NCBI GenBank assembly: GCA_018399285.1
Contig: JAGYOW010000019.1
Span: forward strand, 1 to 53,612
Direction: 5' to 3'
Source: Desulfotignum sp.
GTDB lineage: Bacteria > Desulfobacterota > Desulfobacteria > Desulfobacterales > Desulfobacteraceae
Length of the DNA stretch: 53,612 nucleotides
Position 1 is the stretch's first letter; each line of letters starts with the position of its first letter. Below are positions 43,695-52,621 of this stretch, in pieces. The translations under genes and the position numbers were made by a program. The notes under the pieces were generated by a model. That model did no database searches, was not told the origin of the DNA, and saw nothing but the letters and a program-made list of their open reading frames with translations.

Positions 43695-44695
43695 AATACA
43701 TACAACGGGCGGTCATCGGGATGGCTGTATGGATGGCCGTATGTGTCTGCGGCCCATGGATGCCAATGGCACAGGCGGAACAGACAAGTTTCAACTACCG
43801 GCTCAAATGGCTGTTCAACACCAGTGTGGCAGGAGACGTGTTTGCCATGGAAAACGGTTTTTTTGCGGATGCCGGCCTGGATGTACAGGTCAGGGAAGGC
43901 AGTCCTGAAAAAGATGCCATCAAGGAGCTGGAACTCGGATACGCCCATTTCGGGGTGGCATCTGCAGATCAGGTGATCCGGGCCCTGGAAAAAGGCGCGG
44001 ACGTGGTAGTCCTGGCCCAGGTGTTTCAGATCAACCCCATGCAGTGGATCTATCGGTACCCCCAGGTACAGATCACGCACCCGGCGGATTTGAAGCAGTA
44101 CAACTTAGGGGTCACTTTTGGGGGCAATGATGAAACCATCATGCAAACCCTTCTGGCAACCGCGGATCTGACACTGCGGGATGTGAAAGTCACGGGCGTG
44201 CGGTTTGATTTTACCCCGTTTCTGAAAAACCAGGTGGATCTGTGGCCGGTGTACCGCAATTCCCAGGGCGTGATCCTGGCGGACCGGCTGGCAAAAGAGG
44301 GAGAAACCGTCCGGTTTCTCAACCCGGCGGATTTCGGCGTGGATTTTGTGGCCAACTCCATTGTGACCTCCGGATCAATGGCGGCAAATCACCCGGATCA
44401 GGTTGCCCTGTTTCTGTCAGCCCTGCTTGCCGCCTGGGAAGCGGCCATGGATCCGGCCAACCAGGCCCAGGTGCTGGCCGCGGTGAAAAAATACGACACC
44501 GGCACCCAGGGACAGGTGCAGGCGGCCCAGCTGGATGTCACCCGGACCCTGGTCAAACCGGACCCGGATATTCCGGTGGGCCGGATACAGACGGCTGCCT
44601 GGGCCCAGACCGAAGCCATCATGCTGGACCAGGGGCTGATCAGAACACCCGTGCATGTCACTTCCCGGCTCAGGAATCCGGCATTGGTCCAATAA
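43691..44695 (+). CDS. ABC transporter periplasmic binding protein, NMT1/THI5 type
   Basis: 334 aa from ATG 43691 (ATGA overlap with the permease stop). Signal peptide about 1-30 (VIGMAVWMAVCVCGPWMPMA, cut after AQA). Mature domain RLKWLFNTSVAGDVFAMENG then FFADAGLDVQVREG is the NMT1/THI5-like opening, shared by thiamine-precursor, taurine and riboflavin-precursor binders. No thiamine riboswitch precedes the operon. Ligand unassigned. Confidence 0.9.
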   Translation: MKYIQRAVIGMAVWMAVCVCGPWMPMAQAEQTSFNYRLKWLFNTSVAGDVFAMENGFFADAGLDVQVREGSPEKDAIKELELGYAHFGVASADQVIRALEKGADVVVLAQVFQINPMQWIYRYPQVQITHPADLKQYNLGVTFGGNDETIMQTLLATADLTLRDVKVTGVRFDFTPFLKNQVDLWPVYRNSQGVILADRLAKEGETVRFLNPADFGVDFVANSIVTSGSMAANHPDQVALFLSALLAAWEAAMDPANQAQVLAAVKKYDTGTQGQVQAAQLDVTRTLVKPDPDIPVGRIQTAAWAQTEAIMLDQGLIRTPVHVTSRLRNPALVQ

Positions 44696-44724
44696 CCGTC
44701 ATGGATCAGACCCTGGCGCGCGGG

Positions 44725-45507
44725 TCAGGTTTTTTCGTTGAATTCACCGGCAATGATCCGCAGGCCTTCCAGGGTCAGGGATTGATCCACGGTTTCAATG
44801 GTGGTGGACAGATCGGCAATCAGCGGTGCCAGGCCGCCCGTGGCAATCACTTTCAAAGGGTGCGGCAGTTCTTTTCTCATCCGTTCCACCATCCCGTCCA
44901 CCATGGCCGCGTTGCCGTGAATGATGCCGGACTGCATACTCCCGATGGTATCCGTGCCGATCACTTTTTCAGGTGCGGAAAAAATTTCCACGCGGGGCAG
45001 GCGGGACGCTTTCTGGAACAGGGCTTCCGAAGCGATCATCACCCCGGGACAGATAGCGCCGCCCAGGTATTCCCCGGCCGGAGTAATGACGTCAAACGTG
45101 GTGGCAGTGCCGAAATCGATGATGATCAGTCCGGTTTTATACTTGTCATAAGCGGCCACGGCATTGACGATGCGGTCAGCCCCCACCTCATTGGGGTTGC
45201 TGTACAGGATGGGCATCCGTTGTTTCACGCAGGACGGCTGGATCCACAAGGGCGCCAGGCCCAGGTAGCGCCGGCAGAATCCGTCCAGAATTCCCACGGA
45301 CGACGGCACCACGGAAGAGATGACCACCCGGCTGAGGGCGGTCAAAGGCAGGCCTCTGTCGGCAAACAGGGCCCGGGCCAGAATATTGAATTCATCGGCC
45401 GTATTGTCCCGGACGGTCCGGATCCGCCAGTTTTCCTTAAGCTGATCCTTGTCATTATAGACACCGATCACGGTATTGGTATTGCCCACATCGATCACCA
45501 GCAGCAT
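44725..45507 (-). CDS. coaX: Type III pantothenate kinase
   Basis: 260 aa from ATG 45507 (AAAGGAGACC ribosome site), beginning MLLVIDVGNTNTVIGVY, the acetate-kinase-fold phosphate motif. DFGTATTFDVI near residue 128 and GLAPLI near the C-terminus agree with CoaX. First step of coenzyme A synthesis. 10 bases after the ybbR-like gene. Confidence 0.95.
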   Translation of the reverse strand: MLLVIDVGNTNTVIGVYNDKDQLKENWRIRTVRDNTADEFNILARALFADRGLPLTALSRVVISSVVPSSVGILDGFCRRYLGLAPLWIQPSCVKQRMPILYSNPNEVGADRIVNAVAAYDKYKTGLIIIDFGTATTFDVITPAGEYLGGAICPGVMIASEALFQKASRLPRVEIFSAPEKVIGTDTIGSMQSGIIHGNAAMVDGMVERMRKELPHPLKVIATGGLAPLIADLSTTIETVDQSLTLEGLRIIAGEFNEKT

Positions 45508-45517
45508 GGGGTCTCCT

Positions 45518-46468
45518 TTATTTTTCAATCGTCACGGTAAATACCCGCGGGTCTGACCGGGTCATGGTCAGGCCCACGGGGATGTTGATATATGTATGCC
45601 GGGCATAGACGCCGGGTTCCATCCCGTCCAGATCCAGGAAAGCGAAAATCCGATCCAGGGTTTCCCTGGTGTGAATGATACTGTAAGGGCCTTTGACCGC
45701 GATGGTCATGACATCCGGTTCGACCCGGGCGGAATAAGCACAGTTCCGGATCTGAATCGGGAGGTGTTCAATGGATTTTTCCACCTGTTTTTCCTGGATC
45801 TGCACAGACACCACAATGATCGGCAAATCACTGGTAATGTGCCGGGACGCTTCAAGGTCCAGTGGGACCTCTTTTTTGAATGATTCTTTTGCCTGGGTCA
45901 AGTCAACCGGCCGGGTTTTCAACACCTGAATGCCGTTGATCACGGATTCCGCTCCGGACAGTGTCACGGTTGAAGGGTCCGGGGCAGGCACCAGCGCGAT
46001 CAGACCTTCGGGCGGGTCACCGGAACAGGGCACCGCGATTTTAAATTCCCGGGTGATCTCTTTTTCCAGGCGCACCCCCAGATAGGACGGGGAAATTTCC
46101 AGAATGCTGATGGCCGGGTCCATGGGAATCCGTCGTTTATCCACGGGCAGCATGTAATATCCCGGTCCGATGGATTCCGTGGCCCCGGCCGGATCAATGT
46201 CCAGATCCGTGTACAGATCCGCTGGATAATGGATGGGTTTGTCATGGATTCTTTCGATTAACCGGGGATCCGCTTTGATGCGGATTTCAATTTTGTCGGT
46301 GCGGAACTGGGTGACGATCATGCCTTTGGGTACATTGGTAAACGCCACCGGCAGAAGCAGGTGAGTTTCCTGCGGTTCCGGAGCACAGCCCAGGAAACAA
46401 AACATCAGGATCAGCAAAAAAGGGGGGTATTTTTTATGGATCCGCAGGTCAGGCATTCCGGACGGCAT
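45518..46468 (-). CDS. YbbR/CdaR-domain lipoprotein
   Basis: 316 aa from ATG 46468; the start overlaps folP by 20 bases and the exact codon is uncertain because no ribosome site stands out. A lipobox is visible (LLILMFCFLGC near residue 25-30), so the protein is probably a lipoprotein. Repeated YbbR-like beta modules cover the rest (VTLSGAESVINGIQ, VEPDVMTIAVKGP, VYARHTYINIPVGL). CdaR-type proteins usually regulate the diadenylate cyclase CdaA, which is not adjacent here. Confidence 0.72.
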   Translation of the reverse strand: MPSGMPDLRIHKKYPPFLLILMFCFLGCAPEPQETHLLLPVAFTNVPKGMIVTQFRTDKIEIRIKADPRLIERIHDKPIHYPADLYTDLDIDPAGATESIGPGYYMLPVDKRRIPMDPAISILEISPSYLGVRLEKEITREFKIAVPCSGDPPEGLIALVPAPDPSTVTLSGAESVINGIQVLKTRPVDLTQAKESFKKEVPLDLEASRHITSDLPIIVVSVQIQEKQVEKSIEHLPIQIRNCAYSARVEPDVMTIAVKGPYSIIHTRETLDRIFAFLDLDGMEPGVYARHTYINIPVGLTMTRSDPRVFTVTIEK

Positions 46469-47315
46469 CAAAGATCCGGGTGAATGCTGCGGCCCGGTGG
46501 ACATCATGAACCCGTATGATATGGGCGCCATGGGCCAGGCAGGCCCCGACAGCCGCCAGTGTGCCGGTTTCAATCTGCTCTGCCGAATCCGGGTCATCCC
46601 CGGCACGGTTTAGATGTAACAGGGTGCGGATGAACGATTTCCGGGACGGTCCCATGAGCACGGGAAATCCCAGATCCACAATGGTTTCCAGGCACTGGAT
46701 GAGCACCAGGTTGTGGTGCACGTTTTTCCCGAATCCAATGCCCGGATCCAGAATGATATTTTTTTTTTCAATGCCCCGGGACATGGCATATTGTGCCCGG
46801 GCTGCCAGATAATCGCTGATCTCCTGCATCAGGTCGTCGTAAACCGGGTTGTCCTGCATGGTTTCCGGAGTCCCTTTCATATGCATGAGTATCACGGGGA
46901 CCTGATATCGGGCTGCCACGTCCGCCATGTCCGGATCCATTTCAAAGGCGGAAATGTCGTTGATAATGGCGGCCCCGGCATCCAGGGCCGCTTTGGCCAC
47001 GGGGGCTTTCACCGTGTCGATGGAAATGGGGATACTGATTTTTTTGGACAGGGTGTTGATGACCGGCACCACCCGGTCGATTTCTTCCTGCACGGAAACG
47101 GGTTTGGAAAACGGCCGGGTGGATTCTCCGCCGATATCCAGGATATGCGCGCCTTGCTCAGCCAGGCGGATGCCTTGGGCTACGGCTGTGTCATATTCAT
47201 TGAACCGGCCTCCGTCTGAAAAGGAATCCGGGGTCACGTTCAATATCCCCATGATACAGGCCCCGGATCCCAGGTCCAGGTGAAATTTTCCACACTTGAG
47301 TTGAAAACCCGTCAT
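46449..47315 (-). CDS. folP: Dihydropteroate synthase
   Basis: 288 aa. MGILNVTPDSFSDGGRF is the first DHPS signature at residues about 22-38. Second signature HILDIGGESTRPFSKP near 57-72, and IILDPGIGFGKN near 190. Condenses pABA with dihydropterin pyrophosphate. Starts 3 bases after ftsH and overlaps the next gene; a standard ftsH-folP arrangement. Confidence 0.96.
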   Translation of the reverse strand: MTGFQLKCGKFHLDLGSGACIMGILNVTPDSFSDGGRFNEYDTAVAQGIRLAEQGAHILDIGGESTRPFSKPVSVQEEIDRVVPVINTLSKKISIPISIDTVKAPVAKAALDAGAAIINDISAFEMDPDMADVAARYQVPVILMHMKGTPETMQDNPVYDDLMQEISDYLAARAQYAMSRGIEKKNIILDPGIGFGKNVHHNLVLIQCLETIVDLGFPVLMGPSRKSFIRTLLHLNRAGDDPDSAEQIETGTLAAVGACLAHGAHIIRVHDVHRAAAFTRIFDAVRNA

Positions 47316-47318
47316 GTT

Positions 47319-49319
47319 CTATTCCTTGTCCGATGGATTGTCTCCGGATGCCTGGGCATCGCTGTCTGAGTCGTCCTCAGGCCGGTTGTCCGCCGGGTCG
47401 TCCGATTCAGAGTTATCCGTCTCAGACTCCTTTGATTCGGAAGTCCGGGCCTGGGTCCGGCTGTCGTCAACCGGATCCTGGGCAGGAGTGGTGCGCACGT
47501 TTCGCCGGCCGTGAAAATCATACTTCGGCCGCATTTCCGCAATCAGATCGTCCAGCTCCGCGCCCAGCACGGTTTCTTTTTCAATGAGCAGGTCAGTCAG
47601 CCGGTGGAGAATATCAATGTTTTCTTCCAGAATCTTTTTGGCTTTCTGGTAGGCCTGGTCCACCAGCTGTGCCACTTCCGCATCGATCTGCTGGGCCGTG
47701 GCCTCGGAATACCCTTTGGCCTGGGTCATTTCCCGTCCGATGAAGATATTGTCGTCATGGTCTTCATAGGACAGCGGTGCCAGTTTGTCGCTCATGCCGA
47801 AACTGCGGATCATGCGATTGGCCAGTTTGGTGGCCTGCTTGATATCATTGGCGGCTCCGGTACTGATGCGGTTGAAGATGAGCGCTTCCGCCACCCGGCC
47901 GCCAAAAGCGATGGACAGTTCGTTTTCCAGCTGGTCCTTGTACCTGAAATCCCCTTCTTCGGGCAGAAACCAGGTGACACCGGCGGCCCGTCCCCGGGGG
48001 ATGATGGTGATCTTATTGACAGCGTCGGTGTTGGGAAGAAACCGGGCCACCAAGGCATGTCCGCCTTCATGGTAGGCCGTGGTTCTTTTTTCATCTTCCT
48101 TGATCACTTTGGATTTCCGTTCCAGTCCCATGTACACCTTGTCTTTGGAGTCTTCAAAGTCTTTCATGGTCAGTTTGTCATGGTCCCGCTTGGCTGCCAG
48201 CAGGGCGGCCTCGTTGACCAGGTTCTCCAGATCGGCCCCGGAAAATCCCGGCGTCCCTCTGGCCAGGATCACGGGATCCACATCCCGGTCCAGGGGCGTT
48301 TTTTTCATGTGCACCCGCAGGATGCCTTCCCGGCCTTTGATGTCCGGCATGTCCACCACCACCTGGCGGTCGAACCGTCCCGGCCGCAGCAGGGCCGGAT
48401 CCAGGACATCGGCCCGGTTGGTGGCAGCCATGAGAATCACCCCTTCATTGGATTCGAATCCGTCCATTTCCACCAGCAGCTGGTTCAGGGTCTGTTCCCT
48501 TTCATCATGGCCGCCGCCCAGGCCGGCCCCTCTCTGGCGGCCCACGGCGTCGATCTCATCAATGAATATGATACACGGCGCGTTTTTCTTGCCCTGGGCA
48601 AACAGGTCTCTCACCCGGGACGCGCCGACCCCCACAAACATTTCCACAAAATCGGAACCCGAAATGGTGTAAAACGGGACCCCGGCTTCGCCTGCCACGG
48701 CCCGGGACAACAGGGTTTTCCCGGTTCCGGGGTTGCCCACCAGGAGCACCCCTTTGGGAATCCGTCCCCCCAGCCGGGTGTATTTGTCCGGATTTTTCAG
48801 AAAATCCACCACCTCGGTGAGTTCTTCCTTGGCCTCGTTGATGCCTTCCACATTTTCGAATGTGACTTTTTCTTTTTTATCATCCATGAGCCGAGCCCGG
48901 CTTTTGCCGAAAGACATGGCTTTGCCGCCGCCTGCCCCGCCCTGCATCTGGCGCATGAAAAAGATCCACACCCCGATGAGCACGATCATGGGCAGCCAGG
49001 ACACCACAATGGACATGAGCCATGAGGATTCCGCCGGGGGTTTGGCCTTGATGTCCACCCCGTTGGACCGCAGCAGCGGAATCAGTTCCGCGTCGTCGGG
49101 GGCGAAACTTTTAAACCGGGCCCCGCTGGCATCCGTGAAATACAGTTCCTGGCCCTGAATTACCACACTCTGGACCCGGTCCTTTTCCACCATGGACAAA
49201 AATTCCGAATACCCGATATCCGTCTGTACAGTCTGCTGCTGGTTGAAGATATTGTAAAGCATCACCATCATCAGGACGACCACCAGCCACAGGGAAATAT
49301 TTTTGTAAAATTGATTCAA
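47319..49319 (-). CDS. ftsH: ATP-dependent zinc metalloprotease FtsH
   Basis: 666 aa. Two N-terminal membrane segments (about 9-27 and 102-122), AAA domain with GNPGTGKT (195-202), [30 protein letters not shown], and the zinc protease motif HEGGH at 417-421. The C-terminus is a Ser/Asp/Glu-rich tail of some 50 residues, longer than average. Degrades membrane and short-lived regulatory proteins. Confidence 0.98.
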   Translation of the reverse strand: MNQFYKNISLWLVVVLMMVMLYNIFNQQQTVQTDIGYSEFLSMVEKDRVQSVVIQGQELYFTDASGARFKSFAPDDAELIPLLRSNGVDIKAKPPAESSWLMSIVVSWLPMIVLIGVWIFFMRQMQGGAGGGKAMSFGKSRARLMDDKKEKVTFENVEGINEAKEELTEVVDFLKNPDKYTRLGGRIPKGVLLVGNPGTGKTLLSRAVAGEAGVPFYTISGSDFVEMFVGVGASRVRDLFAQGKKNAPCIIFIDEIDAVGRQRGAGLGGGHDEREQTLNQLLVEMDGFESNEGVILMAATNRADVLDPALLRPGRFDRQVVVDMPDIKGREGILRVHMKKTPLDRDVDPVILARGTPGFSGADLENLVNEAALLAAKRDHDKLTMKDFEDSKDKVYMGLERKSKVIKEDEKRTTAYHEGGHALVARFLPNTDAVNKITIIPRGRAAGVTWFLPEEGDFRYKDQLENELSIAFGGRVAEALIFNRISTGAANDIKQATKLANRMIRSFGMSDKLAPLSYEDHDDNIFIGREMTQAKGYSEATAQQIDAEVAQLVDQAYQKAKKILEENIDILHRLTDLLIEKETVLGAELDDLIAEMRPKYDFHGRRNVRTTPAQDPVDDSRTQARTSESKESETDNSESDDPADNRPEDDSDSDAQASGDNPSDKE

Positions 49320-49423
49320 TGTTCACCCTCTCTTTAATCATCTTTAAAACAATACATTAAAACTTTAGTATATATAAACATAATTTGCGAATATACAAGA
49401 AAAAGTTTCGGGTTTTGCAGCCG

Positions 49424-50500
49424 TTATGCTTTGGGGGGGATGCGTGTGGATTGTTTGTGCATCCGGCCCAGCTGCCGCAAAGGCAGGGCTTCTTTTCGGA
49501 TGCAGAGCCGGTCCCGGGTTTTATACACCCGGATCCGGTCCGGCAGATCCAGGTGTTTGCCCGGTGCTGAATCGGCTGCCAGGTTCTGTATGGCCGCAAT
49601 ATGATCATGGGTGATCCGCCGCAGGTTGGTTTTGACATGAAGAATCCCATGCCGGATCACCCGGGGGATCAGGGCCGGATGAAGCGCAACCAGACCCGGT
49701 ATGGACAGAAAAATCGCATCCGGGCCCTTTTTTTCTACACAGCGGTCAAAGGCGTGGCAGGTATGGTCCTCCAGAAAACGGGTTTCTTCCCCCAGAATCC
49801 GGCTGAGCCGGTGAAGTCCCTGTCTGATGTTGGGGTTATAGTCTTTTTCCAGTAATGGAATCAGGTGGCTCCGGATCCGGTTTCTTAAAAAAACCGGGTC
49901 CTGGTTGGAATCATCCGTGATATATGCCTGGTTCAGGGCCGCCAGAAAATCGATGATCTCCTGCCGGGACCGGTCGATCAGCGGACGGATGATCATGGGG
50001 TCTCTTTTTGCCGGAATGCCTGACAGCCCTTTTGAGCCGCTGCCCCGCACCAGGGCCATGAGCACCTGTTCCGCATTGTCGTCTCTGGTATGGCCCGTGG
50101 CAATGCGGGTATACCCGTGATCTGCCGCAGTGCGGAAAAAAAAATCATATCTCGCGTTTCGTCCGGCTTCCTCCAGGGAATTCCCTGTCTCACGGGCCAG
50201 GCGTTTCACATCCCGGATTTCACTGGCACAGGGCAGGCCGTGACCGTCGGCAAACTGCTGAACAAAAGCCTGGTCCCGGCCAGCGTCCGGACCCCGCAGC
50301 CCATGGTTGAGATGGGCCAGGCCGATCCGGAGTTCAAATTCAGGTGCCACATGGGTCAGTGCCCGGACCAGGGCCATGGAATCCGGCCCCCCGGAAACGG
50401 CCACAAGTACGGCATCGCCCGGCTGTACCATATCATGGGCCACAAGGGTCTGGGTCACCTTGCGGCAGAAGCGGTCCGGTATGGAAATCGATCGGGGCAT
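49424..50500 (-). CDS. tilS: tRNA(Ile)-lysidine synthase
   Basis: 358 aa from ATG 50500 (a start at 50530 would overlap mqnD more). PP-loop AVSGGPDSMALVRAL near residue 35-50, and LRGPDAGRDQAF, GHTRDDNAEQVLM further on. Adds lysine to C34 of tRNA-Ile(CAU). The C-terminal domain is short but present. The ftsH start lies 104 bases downstream after an AT-rich stretch that may hold its promoter. Confidence 0.92.
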   Translation of the reverse strand: MPRSISIPDRFCRKVTQTLVAHDMVQPGDAVLVAVSGGPDSMALVRALTHVAPEFELRIGLAHLNHGLRGPDAGRDQAFVQQFADGHGLPCASEIRDVKRLARETGNSLEEAGRNARYDFFFRTAADHGYTRIATGHTRDDNAEQVLMALVRGSGSKGLSGIPAKRDPMIIRPLIDRSRQEIIDFLAALNQAYITDDSNQDPVFLRNRIRSHLIPLLEKDYNPNIRQGLHRLSRILGEETRFLEDHTCHAFDRCVEKKGPDAIFLSIPGLVALHPALIPRVIRHGILHVKTNLRRITHDHIAAIQNLAADSAPGKHLDLPDRIRVYKTRDRLCIRKEALPLRQLGRMHKQSTRIPPKA

Positions 50501-50519
50501 GAATAAAAGGGTCCGCCTT

Positions 50520-51386
50520 TCAGCAGGCAAACAGGGGAAGATCCGTATCCGGAATCATCCCGGTTTTCCGGGCATAGGAAAAAAATGCGGTCACAGCCTG
50601 TTCTCCGGTCTCTCCCAGGTCTTTTGAAAAATCATTGACATACAGGTCAATGTGCTGTCGGATCACGGTGTCATCCATTTCCTGGGCATGCCGGCGAATA
50701 TATTCCGCGCCTAAGTCCGGGTGGGCAAAGGCATGGTCAATGCTTTTGCGGATCAGGGCCTGGATGCGACAGGCGGTTTCCGGGTCCATGTCCCGGCGCA
50801 CGGCCATACACCCCAAAGGGATGGGCAGTTCCGTCTTGTCTTCCCACCACTGTCCCAGATCCGCAATCCGCTCCAGTCCCAGAGACGGGTACACAAACCG
50901 GCCTTCGTGAATGATCAGGCCGAAATCAGTGATTTCATCCACGACTGCGGGCATGATTTTTTCAAAGGACATGGGCTGAACGGTAAAATCAACAGCCGGA
51001 AACCGGTCTGCCATGAAAAACCGGAACAGATGATACGCCGTGGTTCCCATGCCCGGAATTGCCACGGTCGGTTTTTTGCCGGAAACATCCGCCAGGGAGC
51101 GGCCGGGCCGGGACACCATCAGGGGACCGCACCCCCTGCCCAGGGCCGCGCCGCTTCGCAAAAGGGCATACCGGTCCAGCAGGTTTCCAAGCGCAGCAAA
51201 AGACAGTTTGGTGATGTCATGGATCCGCTGCACAGCCGCCTGGTTCAATGCTTCCACATCATCCATGCAGATATGAAAATCCCATTCTTTCAGGTCGATC
51301 AACCGTCCGGCAATGGCCTTGAAGATAAACGTGTCATTGGGACAGCTGGAATAGGCCAGACGGTAGCGGGGGTGTTTTTGCATCAT
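50520..51386 (-). CDS. mqnD: 1,4-dihydroxy-6-naphthoate synthase (MqnD type, futalosine menaquinone pathway)
   Basis: 288 aa, periplasmic-binding-protein fold without a signal peptide. YSSCPNDTFIFKAI at residues about 12-25 is the MqnD landmark. ITKLSFAALGNLL and IPGMGTTAYHLFRFF agree. Implies menaquinone synthesis by the futalosine route in this organism. Follows the radical SAM gene by 8 bases and overlaps or abuts tilS. Confidence 0.9.
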   Translation of the reverse strand: MMQKHPRYRLAYSSCPNDTFIFKAIAGRLIDLKEWDFHICMDDVEALNQAAVQRIHDITKLSFAALGNLLDRYALLRSGAALGRGCGPLMVSRPGRSLADVSGKKPTVAIPGMGTTAYHLFRFFMADRFPAVDFTVQPMSFEKIMPAVVDEITDFGLIIHEGRFVYPSLGLERIADLGQWWEDKTELPIPLGCMAVRRDMDPETACRIQALIRKSIDHAFAHPDLGAEYIRRHAQEMDDTVIRQHIDLYVNDFSKDLGETGEQAVTAFFSYARKTGMIPDTDLPLFAC

Positions 51387-51394
51387 TCATTCCT

Positions 51395-52450
51395 TTAAAA
51401 GTGACCCAGGCTGGGGGCGGGCTGGTCATATGCCAGTCCCTGTTCAATCAGGGCCAGCAATCTGGGTTTTTCTTCGGGAAACTGGTATCCCTCGTAATCA
51501 TGGGACAGCAGCAGGCCCCCGCCGGGCCGCTGCCAGTGGTTCATGGCATGATCAAAGCACACCTTGCCGGTCACTTCCAGATCCCGGATCATTACCTGGA
51601 GTTCTGCCAGCTGTTCATTGGCGGACAGGAGTGTAACTTTCCCGTCTTTGACCATCTGGTGAAGCGGGGTCCCGGGAATGGCCCGGAAGGGCCGGGACCG
51701 GATATAATGGGGATTGATGGCATTGAGTACCCGGGCCGTGTTCCGGGCATGATCCAGGGTTTTTTCTTTTCCCCCCAGGCCGGGCATCCAGTATTCAGAT
51801 ACCTGGAATCCCGCGGCCACGGCTTTTTGGCCGCCCTTGATCTGTCCGTCCGAGGTCACCCCTTTTTTAATGAATTTCAGCAGTTCATCATCCCCGGTTT
51901 CCAGGCCCAGGTGAAGCCGGTCCAGGCCGGCCCTGCGGATGGCTTCCAGATCCTGTGCCGGTTTCTGGGCCGCGGTTCTGGCCCGGGCATAGGTGGTGAT
52001 GCGCTGGATGTGGGGAAACGTGGTTTTCAGATGGGTCAGGGCCGCCACCAGGTCCGGGGTTTTCATGATCAGGCTGTTGGCATCCTGGATAAACGCGGTC
52101 TTTGCCCCGGCCATGAGCCAGTGCACCAGCATGGCCAGACCCGGGTGCTGTTCCAGGGCCGGTTCTTTGTTCAGCAAAGCCAGGACCCCGTCCCGGGTGA
52201 CAGCACCGGACGGCCCGCCGGCTGCTTCGGACAGGGTTCGCATTTTTCCGGTCAAAGCAGCCATGGCATCGATGTCCGCCTTAATCTCCTCAACCGTTCT
52301 CAAAGAAAATTTTTCAGTCTTGTACATGCTGCAAAAGGCACAATGGTTCCACGGGCAGTTCCGGGTAAACCGCACCAGCAGGGATGCGCTGCCCCCCTCG
52401 CTGGGAGGCCGGTACATGCCGATCTCAAACCGGTATGGATCAATGGTCAT
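51395..52450 (-). CDS. Radical SAM protein, Elp3/HemN-like, with CX4CX2C cluster motif
   Basis: 351 aa from ATG 52450, preceded by GGAGTTGAC; an upstream ATG at 52480 is less likely. The cluster motif CPWNHCAFCSMYKTEKFSLR near residues 30-50 has four residues between the first two cysteines in place of three. A TIM-barrel follows (HLGLETGDDELLKFIKKG). This variant occurs in a group of uncharacterised radical SAM proteins. It is unlike MqnE/MqnC in motif, so its place beside mqnD does not assign it to that pathway. Confidence 0.85.
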   Translation of the reverse strand: MTIDPYRFEIGMYRPPSEGGSASLLVRFTRNCPWNHCAFCSMYKTEKFSLRTVEEIKADIDAMAALTGKMRTLSEAAGGPSGAVTRDGVLALLNKEPALEQHPGLAMLVHWLMAGAKTAFIQDANSLIMKTPDLVAALTHLKTTFPHIQRITTYARARTAAQKPAQDLEAIRRAGLDRLHLGLETGDDELLKFIKKGVTSDGQIKGGQKAVAAGFQVSEYWMPGLGGKEKTLDHARNTARVLNAINPHYIRSRPFRAIPGTPLHQMVKDGKVTLLSANEQLAELQVMIRDLEVTGKVCFDHAMNHWQRPGGGLLLSHDYEGYQFPEEKPRLLALIEQGLAYDQPAPSLGHF

Positions 52451-52621
52451 GTCAACTCCATTTCTTTTAATATTCAACAACTTTTAAAAAAATAACGCAT
52501 TTATGTCGCCAAGGCAAGGGGCGAGTCACCTGATGTGTTCCCGTGACTTTACTTTTGGACAGGTCGTGCTTATGGTTTGCGCCATGATTGACTTTAGAGC
52601 ATCCAGCGAGGATTACAATAT

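Noticed and set aside
47511..49025. 504-codon plus-strand frame opposite ftsH
   Set aside because: Long but Pro/His/Phe-rich and antisense to a full-length FtsH.
52590..52616. TTGACT and TACAAT as a uvrA promoter
   Set aside because: The spacer is 20 bases, too long for a convincing sigma-70 promoter. No LexA-like box was seen either.
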